From contig DLXZ01000159.1 of NCBI GenBank assembly GCA_003448675.1, positions 1,580 through 10,123 on the forward strand: a stretch of DNA of 8,544 bases, in the 5' to 3' direction. The position numbers and the translations under genes were made by a program. Origin of the DNA: Porticoccaceae bacterium. GTDB lineage: Bacteria > Pseudomonadota > Gammaproteobacteria > Pseudomonadales > Porticoccaceae. The notes under the pieces are model-generated. The model was given only the letters and a program-made list of their open reading frames with translations. It ran no database searches and was not told the origin of the DNA. Shown piece by piece: positions 1-6,132 of this stretch (within the stretch, counting starts at the first letter, position 1; each line of letters begins with the position of its first letter).

Positions 1-344
1 GCGGCTTTATAGGCATGGGAGCGATTCATCAGGCCCTTGGCGGTCATGCATGTCAAAAGCCAGGTCAGCTCGGTGATTTCGGGAATATCGGACTGGCGAT
101 AAAACACGGCATTGTCGGTATCCAGCCCCAGGGCAATCCAGCTGGCGGCAATCTCCAGAGTCGAGCGGTGGATTTCATCCGGGTCCTGGCACTTGATCAG
201 GGCGTGGTAATCGGCGAGAAAATAATAGGACTCCACGGATTGGTCCTTACTCGCCTGTACCGCCGGGCGAATGGCGCCCACATAGTTGCCCAAATGCGGT
301 GTACCGGTGGTGGTAATGCCGGTCAGTACCCTGTCTTTACCCAT
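1..344 (-). CDS. trpS: Tryptophanyl-tRNA synthetase, N-terminal part (runs off the left edge)
   Basis: This gene encodes the cytoplasmic class I enzyme that charges tRNA-Trp with tryptophan using ATP. Translation from the ATG at 344 gives 114 complete codons with no stop before the window edge. The protein starts [20 protein letters not shown]; the TPHLGN at residues 15-20 is the TrpRS form of the HIGH ATP-binding signature. It is followed by [10 protein letters not shown] and, further on, [19 protein letters not shown] and [12 protein letters not shown], all typical of the TrpRS Rossmann fold of Pseudomonas-like bacteria. The KMSKS loop and the anticodon-binding domain lie outside the window. 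The ribosome binding site is weak (GGGA a few bases before the ATG). An intrinsic terminator lies only 32 bases upstream of the start. The identification is very secure; only the 3' end is missing. Confidence 0.95.
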   Translation of the reverse strand, partial: MGKDRVLTGITTTGTPHLGNYVGAIRPAVQASKDQSVESYYFLADYHALIKCQDPDEIHRSTLEIAASWIALGLDTDNAVFYRQSDIPEITELTWLLTCMTAKGLMNRSHAYKA

Positions 345-375
345 AAATCCCGTATCTCTGTTTAAAAATTCACAC

Positions 376-408
376 AAAAAAAACAGCGGTTGCGTTACCA
401 GACCGCCG
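376..408 (-). terminator. Strong intrinsic terminator after recJ, just before trpS
   Basis: On the minus strand, bases 408-402 (CGGCGGT) pair with 390-384 (ACCGCTG). This gives a 7-bp stem with one G-U pair and an 11-base loop, followed directly by eight T residues (383-376). That is the textbook layout of a Rho-independent terminator. It lies about 70 bases after the recJ stop and most simply ends the hom-thrC-recJ transcript. A weaker 4-bp hairpin (CCGC-CTAA-GCGG, 451-462) lies closer to the recJ stop and is followed by GTTTT. Confidence 0.75.
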
Positions 409-478
409 GGGCGCAATCATACCCCAAGCACCGGGCGGCGTCGCCAAAACCCGCTTAGGCGGCGTGTACAAGAGCGGA

Positions 479-2326
479 TTAAACGGGAGCAGCAGCGAGG
501 GTTGGCAATAAAATCCGTTCCACCCGCAATTGCACGGAGCGGCGGTTTCTGAACTCGTTAACATCAAGGCGGTAGGCCAATGGCAGCAACTCGGGCAACT
601 GATCGACATCGTAGTCCTCGACCACGCCAAAAGCGATAGCGTCGAGCAAATGTTCAGGATTCTGTGGCGGCGAAAGCATTAACTTCAGGTGCATTTCACC
701 CACCACGCGACGCTCGATAATTTTGAATTCGCCGTAAAAAAGAGGTTCGGGAAAGCCCTGCCCCCAGGGGCCGCCCTGGCGTAGCTGCTCGGCCATGGCC
801 AGATTCAGCTCCGCCTTCTCCAGTTGGCCATCCACCAGCAATGTTGCCTGCAGCTCCTCCGGCGACAGCACCTGTCGCACCACATTATCAAAGGCCACCG
901 CAAAGGCAGCGAAGTTATCCTTCGGCAATGACAAACCCGCTGCCATGGCGTGTCCGCCAAAGCGTGTGATCATGCCGGGGTTATGCGCAGCGACTGTATC
1001 CAGCACATCGCGAATATGCAGTCCGGGAATGGAACGGGCGGAGCCTTTCAATTCTGCTCCTTCTCCCTGATGACCACCCCCACCTATCTGCCCCGCCCCG
1101 GCAAAAGCGATCACTGGCCGATGAAAGCGGTCCTTGATACGCGAAGCCAGCAGACCTACCACGCCCTGATGCCACTGCTCATCGAGCAGACACAGACCCC
1201 AGGGCATGCTTTCCTCGTCGAGGCGCAAATCGTTAATCAGGGCCATGGCCTCCCGTTTCATATCCGCTTCGATAACGCGGCGATCGCGGTTCAACTCATC
1301 CAGTCGGCCGGCCAAAGATCGCGCTTCCAAGGGGTCGTCGGTGAGCAAGCAATGGATGCCCAGGCTCATGTCATCTAGCCTGCCGGCGGCATTAAGGCGA
1401 GGCCCCAAGGCAAAGCCCAGGTCGGCGGCAACCAGTTGCACCGGCTCCCGGTTGGCCAGCTCCAGCAACGCCTGAATGCCCGGCCGGGTACGACCCGAGC
1501 GGATTCGGGCCAGCCCCTGATTAACAAGAATACGGTTGCTTTGATCCAGGGTGACCACATCGGCAACCGTGCCCAGCGCCACCAGGTCTAGCCACTGGGC
1601 CATATTGGGCTCATGAATATTTTTACTGGCAAACCAGCCCCGCTCTCGCAAACGTCCGCGCAGGGCGCTGAGCACATAGAAAATAACACCGACACCAGCC
1701 AGGTTCTTGGAAGGAAAAGCACAATCAGGCTGGTGGGGATTAACGATGGCCTCGGCCGAGGGTAATTCAGCCGCAGGCAGGTGATGATCGGTAATTAATA
1801 CTTTTATGCCAAGGGCGCGAGCCGCTTCAACGCCAGCATGGCTTGAGATACCGTTATCAACCGTGATCAGGAGATCCGGCTCGCGCTGGGCCGCCAGTTC
1901 AACGATTTCCGGCGTCAGACCATAACCGTAGCGAAAACGGTCGGGTACCAGAAACTCGACGGTTTTGTGTCCCATGGCTTTCAGAGCCAACAGAGACAGC
2001 GCCGTACTGGTCGCACCGTCGGCATCGAAATCACCGACAATCAGAATTTTTTGGCCGGCCTCAAATGCCTCGACCAGCAGCGCCAGCGCCTGATCAAGAC
2101 CGCGCAGCTGACCGGGCGCCGGCAGCTCGTCTAAACTCAGCTTAAGTTGATCCTGGGAGCGGATGCCACGACCCGCGTAGATACGCTGCAGCAGCACAGG
2201 TACGGATTCATCAAAGTCGCAAAGACCTGGATCTGACTCCCGCAGGCCGAGGCTCGGAACACCGGGGCCATCGCTTTGAAAGCAGAGCGCCTGGTCAGTT
2301 TGCTGATCACCGCCCAGCCCCTTCAT
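479..2326 (-). CDS. recJ: Single-stranded-DNA-specific 5'-3' exonuclease RecJ
   Basis: RecJ degrades single-stranded DNA 5' to 3' in RecF-pathway recombination, mismatch repair and base-excision repair. The 615-residue protein has the DHH phosphoesterase motifs in order: GDFDADGATST (98-108), VDNG (156-159), TDHH (179-182) and DLVALGTVADVV (247-258), which carry metal-binding aspartates and histidines. The DHHA1 nucleic-acid-binding domain follows, with GGHAMAAG at 457-464, then the C-terminal OB-like region (FPEPLFYGEF, VNEFRNRRS). It is about 40 residues longer than the E. coli protein. About 20 of these precede the conserved LLQRIYAGRG segment, and a glycine-rich insert of about 12 lies near residues 411-424. 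The ATG at 2326 is 4 bases after the thrC stop; no other ATG, GTG or TTG occurs in frame before the conserved region, so this start is well supported. It is probably co-transcribed with, and translationally coupled to, thrC. Confidence 0.96.
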   Translation of the reverse strand: MKGLGGDQQTDQALCFQSDGPGVPSLGLRESDPGLCDFDESVPVLLQRIYAGRGIRSQDQLKLSLDELPAPGQLRGLDQALALLVEAFEAGQKILIVGDFDADGATSTALSLLALKAMGHKTVEFLVPDRFRYGYGLTPEIVELAAQREPDLLITVDNGISSHAGVEAARALGIKVLITDHHLPAAELPSAEAIVNPHQPDCAFPSKNLAGVGVIFYVLSALRGRLRERGWFASKNIHEPNMAQWLDLVALGTVADVVTLDQSNRILVNQGLARIRSGRTRPGIQALLELANREPVQLVAADLGFALGPRLNAAGRLDDMSLGIHCLLTDDPLEARSLAGRLDELNRDRRVIEADMKREAMALINDLRLDEESMPWGLCLLDEQWHQGVVGLLASRIKDRFHRPVIAFAGAGQIGGGGHQGEGAELKGSARSIPGLHIRDVLDTVAAHNPGMITRFGGHAMAAGLSLPKDNFAAFAVAFDNVVRQVLSPEELQATLLVDGQLEKAELNLAMAEQLRQGGPWGQGFPEPLFYGEFKIIERRVVGEMHLKLMLSPPQNPEHLLDAIAFGVVEDYDVDQLPELLPLAYRLDVNEFRNRRSVQLRVERILLPTLAAAPV

Positions 2327-2330
2327 GGCT

Positions 2331-3731
2331 TCAAGCGGAAATGTTTGCCGTGATCAGTTGCTGCACCGCAGCCAGTTCATTGGGCCTCACATCAAAACGC
2401 TCTTCCCTCTCAAACAGGTCGGCAAGATGTTGGGGCAGCGGCGGCTCATGGGGATAACCAGCTTTTAGCACTGCTTCAGGGAATTTCGCGGGATGGGCGG
2501 TGGCCAGACAAATCATCGGTACGGACTTATCATCATGGCTCTGGCGCCCCGCTTCCAGGGCAATCGCGGAATGGGGATCCAGCAGGTATTCACTGGCCTG
2601 GTATTCCGCGCGAATAGTGTTTAGGGTCTGCCCGTCATCCACCCGGTAACTGGCAAACAGCTCGCGAGCACTGACCAGCACCGCTGGATCGAGGCTAAAG
2701 CTGCCGTTGGTGTTGAAGTCACTCATCAGTCGTTGAATTTCGCTGCCCTGACGACCATGGAGGTCAAACAACAGGCGCTCAAAATTGCTGGACACCATAA
2801 TATCCATGCTCGGCGACAAACTGTGGATCAGCTCATGGCGGCTATGATCGTTGGCGCTCAGGCAGCGGTGAAGAATGTCGTTGCTGTTGGTGGCAATAAC
2901 CAGCCGCTTAATCGGTAAACCCATTTTATGGGCGATATACCCCGCAAAGATATCGCCGAAATTGCCTGTGGGCACGGAAAATGACACCTGCTGCCGGGGT
3001 CCACCCACGGACAGCGCGGCCCAGAAGTAGTAAACCACCTGGGCCATGATCCGCGCCCAGTTGATGGAGTTAACTGCCACCAGTTGCCGGTCCCGAGGCA
3101 GAAAAGATTGATCGGCAAAGCTGGCCTTGACCATGTTCTGGCAGTCGTCGAAATTGCCTTCCACCGCGATGTTATGAACGTTATCGCCAGGTACGGTGGT
3201 CATCTGCCGGCGCTGCACCTCCGATACCCGCTGATGGGGGTGGAGGATGAAAATATCGATATTGTTGCACCGACGACAGCCTTCGATGGCGGCGGAACCG
3301 GTATCCCCCGAGGTAGCGCCCATAACAACGACTTTTTGCTGTCGCTGCTCCAGAAGATAATCCAGCAGGTGTCCGAGAAACTGCAGGGCAAAGTCCTTGA
3401 AGGCCAGTGTCGGGCCGTGAAACAGCTCAAGCACCCACTCGTTGTGACTGGTCTGGACCAGGGGGGCGATGGCCCGATGCCTGAAGCCGCTGTATGCCTC
3501 GTTAATAATTCCCTTAAGCGCTTCATCCGGAATTTCACCGGCGACAAAAGGCGCCATCACGCGAAAGGCCAGCTCCTCGTAGGAAAGGCCGCGCCAGGAG
3601 TTTATTTCTTCAAGACCGATCTGGGGTACGGTTTCGGGAACAAAAAGACCACCATCGCTCGCCAGCCCGGTGAGCACGACATCGGCAAAGCTCTGGGGCG
3701 GGCAGGCGCCGCGGGTACTGATATATTTCAC
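2331..3731 (-). CDS. thrC: Threonine synthase
   Basis: This PLP-dependent enzyme converts O-phosphohomoserine to threonine and phosphate, the last step of threonine synthesis. The 466-residue protein is a full-length member of the long ThrC family. It starts MKYISTRG and has the PLP lysine in HGPTLAFKD (K112), the ATSGDTGSAA loop (139-148), VNSINWARI (220-228) and the phosphate-binding VPTGNFGD (253-260). The start is GTG at 3731, chosen because the family's MKYxSTRG opening follows at once and AGGTGA lies 4 bases upstream. It lies 87 bases after hom and 4 bases before recJ, in the same direction, so hom-thrC-recJ reads as one unit. A possible 8-codon reading frame and alternative stem-loops occupy the gap upstream and may affect its translation. 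Confidence 0.97.
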   Translation of the reverse strand: MKYISTRGACPPQSFADVVLTGLASDGGLFVPETVPQIGLEEINSWRGLSYEELAFRVMAPFVAGEIPDEALKGIINEAYSGFRHRAIAPLVQTSHNEWVLELFHGPTLAFKDFALQFLGHLLDYLLEQRQQKVVVMGATSGDTGSAAIEGCRRCNNIDIFILHPHQRVSEVQRRQMTTVPGDNVHNIAVEGNFDDCQNMVKASFADQSFLPRDRQLVAVNSINWARIMAQVVYYFWAALSVGGPRQQVSFSVPTGNFGDIFAGYIAHKMGLPIKRLVIATNSNDILHRCLSANDHSRHELIHSLSPSMDIMVSSNFERLLFDLHGRQGSEIQRLMSDFNTNGSFSLDPAVLVSARELFASYRVDDGQTLNTIRAEYQASEYLLDPHSAIALEAGRQSHDDKSVPMICLATAHPAKFPEAVLKAGYPHEPPLPQHLADLFEREERFDVRPNELAAVQQLITANISA

Positions 3732-3735
3732 TGAT

Positions 3736-3741
3736 TCACCT
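3736..3741 (-). promoter_or_regulatory. Ribosome binding site that fixes the GTG start of thrC
   Basis: AGGTGA on the minus strand stands 4 bases before the GTG at 3731-3729. No ATG in frame gives the conserved MKYISTRG N-terminus. The TGA of this site is also the stop codon of a short upstream reading frame. Confidence 0.7.
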
Positions 3742-3762
3742 GTTAATTGCCGGAGCCGTCAT
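3736..3762 (-). CDS. Possible 8-residue leader or coupling peptide upstream of thrC
   Basis: An ATG at 3762 opens a short frame reading MTAPAINR and stopping at TGA (3738-3736), 4 bases before the thrC GTG. It is preceded by GAAGGGAG, a better match to the anti-Shine-Dalgarno sequence than the site of thrC itself, although spacing to the ATG is short. A ribosome finishing this peptide would stop on the thrC ribosome binding site, which suggests translational coupling. It has a single Thr codon, so it is not a classical threonine attenuator like thrL. Chance occurrence is quite possible; only conservation in relatives or ribosome profiling would settle it. Confidence 0.25.
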   Translation of the reverse strand: MTAPAINR

Positions 3763-3800
3763 GCTCCCTTCAATTCACACTGATGGCTAACACGGGAGCA
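3752..3800 (-). promoter_or_regulatory. Mutually exclusive stem-loops in the hom-thrC gap
   Basis: In the transcript, UGCUCCC (3800-3794) can pair with GGGAGCA (3768-3762), giving 7 bp with a 25-base loop. Alternatively GGAGC (3767-3763) can pair with GCUCC (3756-3752), giving 5 bp with a 6-base loop. The two stems share the same middle segment, which holds the ribosome binding site of the short reading frame at 3762. No T-run follows either stem, so this is not an intrinsic terminator; an effect on translation or mRNA processing is inference. Confidence 0.4.
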
Positions 3801-3818
3801 CGCGTTCTAAGCCAATGC

Positions 3819-5123
3819 CTATCCGTTAAGCGCTTCCACCCGAATACTGATCAATCTGCCCTCGACGGACTCCAGCGCCTCGATCTCCCGCTGGGCGCTA
3901 CGCAGGTTCTGTTCACTGCTGCGATTGGTCAACATAATCAGCGGCACGTGGTCCTGACCCGGCGCGGGTTCCTTTTGAATTATGGCCTCTACGCTGATGC
4001 CATGCTTACTGATGATCTGGGCAATGGCCGAAAGCACCCCCGGTTTATCCAACACCGAGGCCCGCAGATAACAAGCAGTCTCAACCTCTTCGATAGGCAA
4101 GACCGGCAGGTCGGCCATTGCATCGTCCACCACACCCAGGGCTTGCACACACTGGTCCGGCGGCGTTTCCAAGGCTCTAGCCACGTCAATAATGTCAGCC
4201 ACCACCGCCGAGGCGGTCGGCCCAGCACCCGCGCCGGCGCCGTAGTGGAGAGTCGGCCCAACGGCGTCGCCCTTGACCATCACCGCATTCATCACGCCAT
4301 CCACCTGAGCGATCAGGCGATTCTCCGGCACCAGCGTTGGATGCACACGCAACTCCACGCCCTGCTCCCGTTTTCTGGCAATTCCCAGGTGTTTGATCCG
4401 ATAACCCAGTTCTTCCGCGTAGATCACGTCGGTCGGCTCAATCGCACTGATGCCTTCGGTATAAACCGCATCGAATCTCAGGGGCATGCCGAAGGCCAGG
4501 GAGGCAAGAATCACCAGCTTATGGGCGGCGTCTATACCTTCCACATCGAAGGTGGGGTCAGCTTCGGCGTAACCCAACGCCTGGGCTTCGGCCAGCACAT
4601 CGGCAAAATCACGGCCCTTATCGCGCATTTCGGTGAGAATGAAATTGCCGGTGCCATTGATTATGCCGGCCAGCCATTCAACGTGGTTAGCCGCGAGCCC
4701 TTCGCGCAGGGTTTTGATAATGGGGATACCACCCGCGACCGCCGCTTCATAGGCCACCTGCACCCGCTTGCGCCGGGCGGCGGCGAAAATCTCGTTGCCA
4801 TGTTCGGCGATCAGCGCCTTGTTGGCGGTGACCACGTGCTTGCCATTTTCAATGGCCCGCAGCACCAGGTCCAGGGCCGTGGTGGTGCCGCCAATCAACT
4901 CCACCAGTACGTCGATATCGCTGTCGGCGACGGCGAAAATATCTCGGAGGACTTCGGTGTTGCTCAGGTCACAAGCGGAATTGTCCCGCCGGGCGCCTAC
5001 CCGAGTGACCTGAATATCACGGTTGGCGTGGGCATTAATCGCGTCACGATTGGCGGATAAAAGATTGAAGGTCCCAGCACCCACGGTGCCCAGCCCACAA
5101 ATACCGATTTTGACAGCCTTCAA
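3819..5123 (-). CDS. hom: Homoserine dehydrogenase (monofunctional, with C-terminal ACT domain)
   Basis: This enzyme reduces aspartate semialdehyde to homoserine with NAD(P)H, the branch point towards threonine and methionine. The 434-residue protein has the Rossmann motif GICGLGTVG (7-15), TANKAL (99-104), AYEAAVAGGIPII (124-136), NGTGNF (156-161) and the active-site segment EADPTFDVEGIDAAHKL (187-203) with D198 and K202. A C-terminal ACT domain (about 347-425, starting CYLRASVLDKPGVLS) is where threonine feedback is expected in this family. There is no fused aspartokinase, unlike ThrA of E. coli. The start is TTG at 5123, chosen because it gives the family opening MKxVKIGICGLGTVG and has GAGGG 4 bases upstream. 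It is the first gene of a hom-thrC-recJ unit, read from a promoter at 5157-5185; its 5' leader is too short for a transcription attenuator. Confidence 0.97.
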   Translation of the reverse strand: MKAVKIGICGLGTVGAGTFNLLSANRDAINAHANRDIQVTRVGARRDNSACDLSNTEVLRDIFAVADSDIDVLVELIGGTTTALDLVLRAIENGKHVVTANKALIAEHGNEIFAAARRKRVQVAYEAAVAGGIPIIKTLREGLAANHVEWLAGIINGTGNFILTEMRDKGRDFADVLAEAQALGYAEADPTFDVEGIDAAHKLVILASLAFGMPLRFDAVYTEGISAIEPTDVIYAEELGYRIKHLGIARKREQGVELRVHPTLVPENRLIAQVDGVMNAVMVKGDAVGPTLHYGAGAGAGPTASAVVADIIDVARALETPPDQCVQALGVVDDAMADLPVLPIEEVETACYLRASVLDKPGVLSAIAQIISKHGISVEAIIQKEPAPGQDHVPLIMLTNRSSEQNLRSAQREIEALESVEGRLISIRVEALNG

Positions 5124-5127
5124 GTGT

Positions 5128-5132
5128 CCCTC
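5128..5132 (-). promoter_or_regulatory. Ribosome binding site supporting the TTG start of hom
   Basis: GAGGG on the minus strand lies 4 bases before the TTG at 5123-5121. Together with the conserved protein start it decides in favour of this unusual codon; no ATG or GTG in frame is better placed. Confidence 0.65.
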
Positions 5133-5156
5133 ACCCCGCCTAAAAACAAGTCGGCC

Positions 5157-5185
5157 ACCTTAATGATGCCATCGGGTTGTGTCAA
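5157..5185 (-). promoter_or_regulatory. Sigma70-type promoter for hom-thrC-recJ
   Basis: A perfect -35 box TTGACA (5185-5180) is separated by exactly 17 bp from TAAGGT (5162-5157), which keeps the key first, second and last bases of the -10 consensus. Transcription would start near 5150, about 27 bases before the hom TTG codon. It lies in the 133-base gap after dsbC, where a new transcription unit is expected. Confidence 0.65.
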
Positions 5186-5197
5186 TTGGAGACCGCG

Positions 5198-5223
5198 CTT
5201 GCAAGTATGTCCGCTGTTGCAAG
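5198..5223. repeat. Inverted/direct TTGCAAG repeat upstream of the hom promoter
   Basis: CTTGCAA (5198-5204) and TTGCAAG (5217-5223) form a 7-bp inverted repeat around a 12-base spacer. Because TTGCAA is itself palindromic, TTGCAAG also recurs as a direct repeat 18 bp apart (5199 and 5217). It lies about 13 bp upstream of the -35 box of the hom promoter. No T-run follows on either strand, so it is not a terminator. The position would suit an activator site, but no regulator is recognised. Confidence 0.45.
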
Positions 5224-5256
5224 AGCCGAAAAACGATTGGGCAGAGGGCGGAAAGC

Positions 5257-6024
5257 TTATTCGACTCCCAACAGGCGCACCAGATCGGCAGCCGGTCGGT
5301 AACCGGGAATCAGCACACCGTCGGCCAGTACCAGTGCCGGCGTCCCGTTGACACCCATTTTCTGGCCCAACAGGTACTGGTCAGCCACCGGATTATCAGC
5401 GCATTGTTTACTTTCCACGGACGCGCCGTTTTTCAACTCGGTGAGTGTTTCGCCAGGGGTATCGGAGCACCAGGCCGATACCAGTTTGTCGGCCGACGGT
5501 GAGCCAACGCCGGCTCTGGGAAAAGCCAGGTAACGCACTTCAATGCCCCTTCTATTCAGCTCTGGTACTTCCCTGTGTAATTTGCGGCAATAGCCGCAGT
5601 CCACATCGGTAAAAACGTTGATCACGCCCTTCGTCTCCCCTTCAGGAGCAAATATGATCATGTCCTTGACATCGACAGCGGCCAGCAGCTCACTGCGCAC
5701 GCCAATCATGGCCTGCTCGCGCAAATTAACATAGCGCGTTGGCGTTACCTCGTACATATCCCCGTCAAAAAAGAACTCGCCATTTTCAGCCACATAAAGG
5801 GTCGGGCCACCGATCACGGGCACCTGGTAAATACCCGCCAGGGGACTAGGACTGACCTGACCAAATTTGAGATCGGGGCGGGCGCTCGTCAATTTGGCAA
5901 TAATTCCGCTACTGATTGCGGCATCCACGTCAGCGAGCTGTTCGGATTGCACCTGTGCGCTGAATCCCGCCAATATCAAAAGGTGGATCGTCAGCAACGC
6001 TTTAAAAACATACCCTCTGAACAT
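5257..6024 (-). CDS. dsbC: Periplasmic thiol:disulfide isomerase DsbC
   Basis: DsbC reshuffles wrong disulfide bonds in periplasmic proteins and is kept reduced by DsbD. The 255-residue precursor starts with a signal peptide (FRGYVFKALLTIHLLILAGFSAQVQS; likely cut after residue 27). The N-terminal dimerisation domain covers about 28-95. The thioredoxin-fold domain has the redox motif CGYC (C143-C146), identical to E. coli DsbC, the cis-proline loop GVNGTPAL (P229), and a second cysteine pair (C186 and C208) matching the structural disulfide of the family. Length is close to the usual 235-260. The ATG at 6024 has GGAG 6 bases upstream. It follows xerD by 108 bases, as in the xerD-dsbC pair of E. 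coli and Pseudomonas; the stretch downstream has no clear terminator. Confidence 0.95.
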   Translation of the reverse strand: MFRGYVFKALLTIHLLILAGFSAQVQSEQLADVDAAISSGIIAKLTSARPDLKFGQVSPSPLAGIYQVPVIGGPTLYVAENGEFFFDGDMYEVTPTRYVNLREQAMIGVRSELLAAVDVKDMIIFAPEGETKGVINVFTDVDCGYCRKLHREVPELNRRGIEVRYLAFPRAGVGSPSADKLVSAWCSDTPGETLTELKNGASVESKQCADNPVADQYLLGQKMGVNGTPALVLADGVLIPGYRPAADLVRLLGVE

Positions 6025-6038
6025 ATCGACTCCGTGAA

Positions 6039-6068
6039 CACTTGTAAGTGGGGTTTAGAGTGTAAACC
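6039..6068 (-). promoter_or_regulatory. Two adjacent small stem-loops in the xerD-dsbC gap
   Basis: On the minus strand GGTTTA (6068-6063) pairs with TAAACC (6057-6052) around a 5-base loop, and directly after it CACTTACAAGTG (6050-6039) folds on itself. They end 14 bases before the dsbC ATG, next to its ribosome binding site. Neither is followed by a T-run. A structural or operator role is only a guess. Confidence 0.35.
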
Positions 6069-6132
6069 AAAGCGACCGTTCCCCATAAAACTCCGAACCA
6101 CCTCTCCTGTAGCCCCAAAACAGACAAATACG

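Noticed and set aside
418..420. A 16-codon frame ([16 protein letters not shown]) upstream of trpS as a tryptophan leader peptide
   Set aside because: It contains no Trp codon and no proper ribosome binding site, so it does not support classical attenuation.
434..465. GGCGGCGT repeated at 434 and 458 after recJ
   Set aside because: Two 8-bp copies in a GC-rich stretch are easily due to chance, with no further copies or array structure.
3084..3734. A 216-codon plus-strand frame opposite thrC
   Set aside because: It mirrors the codons of thrC, matches no family I know, and has no promoter or ribosome binding site that stands out.
3747..5060. A 437-codon open frame on the plus strand opposite hom
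   Set aside because: It lies wholly across hom and its downstream gap, has a low-complexity His/Gly/Gln-rich composition and no recognisable domain. Long antisense frames are expected opposite genes with this codon use.
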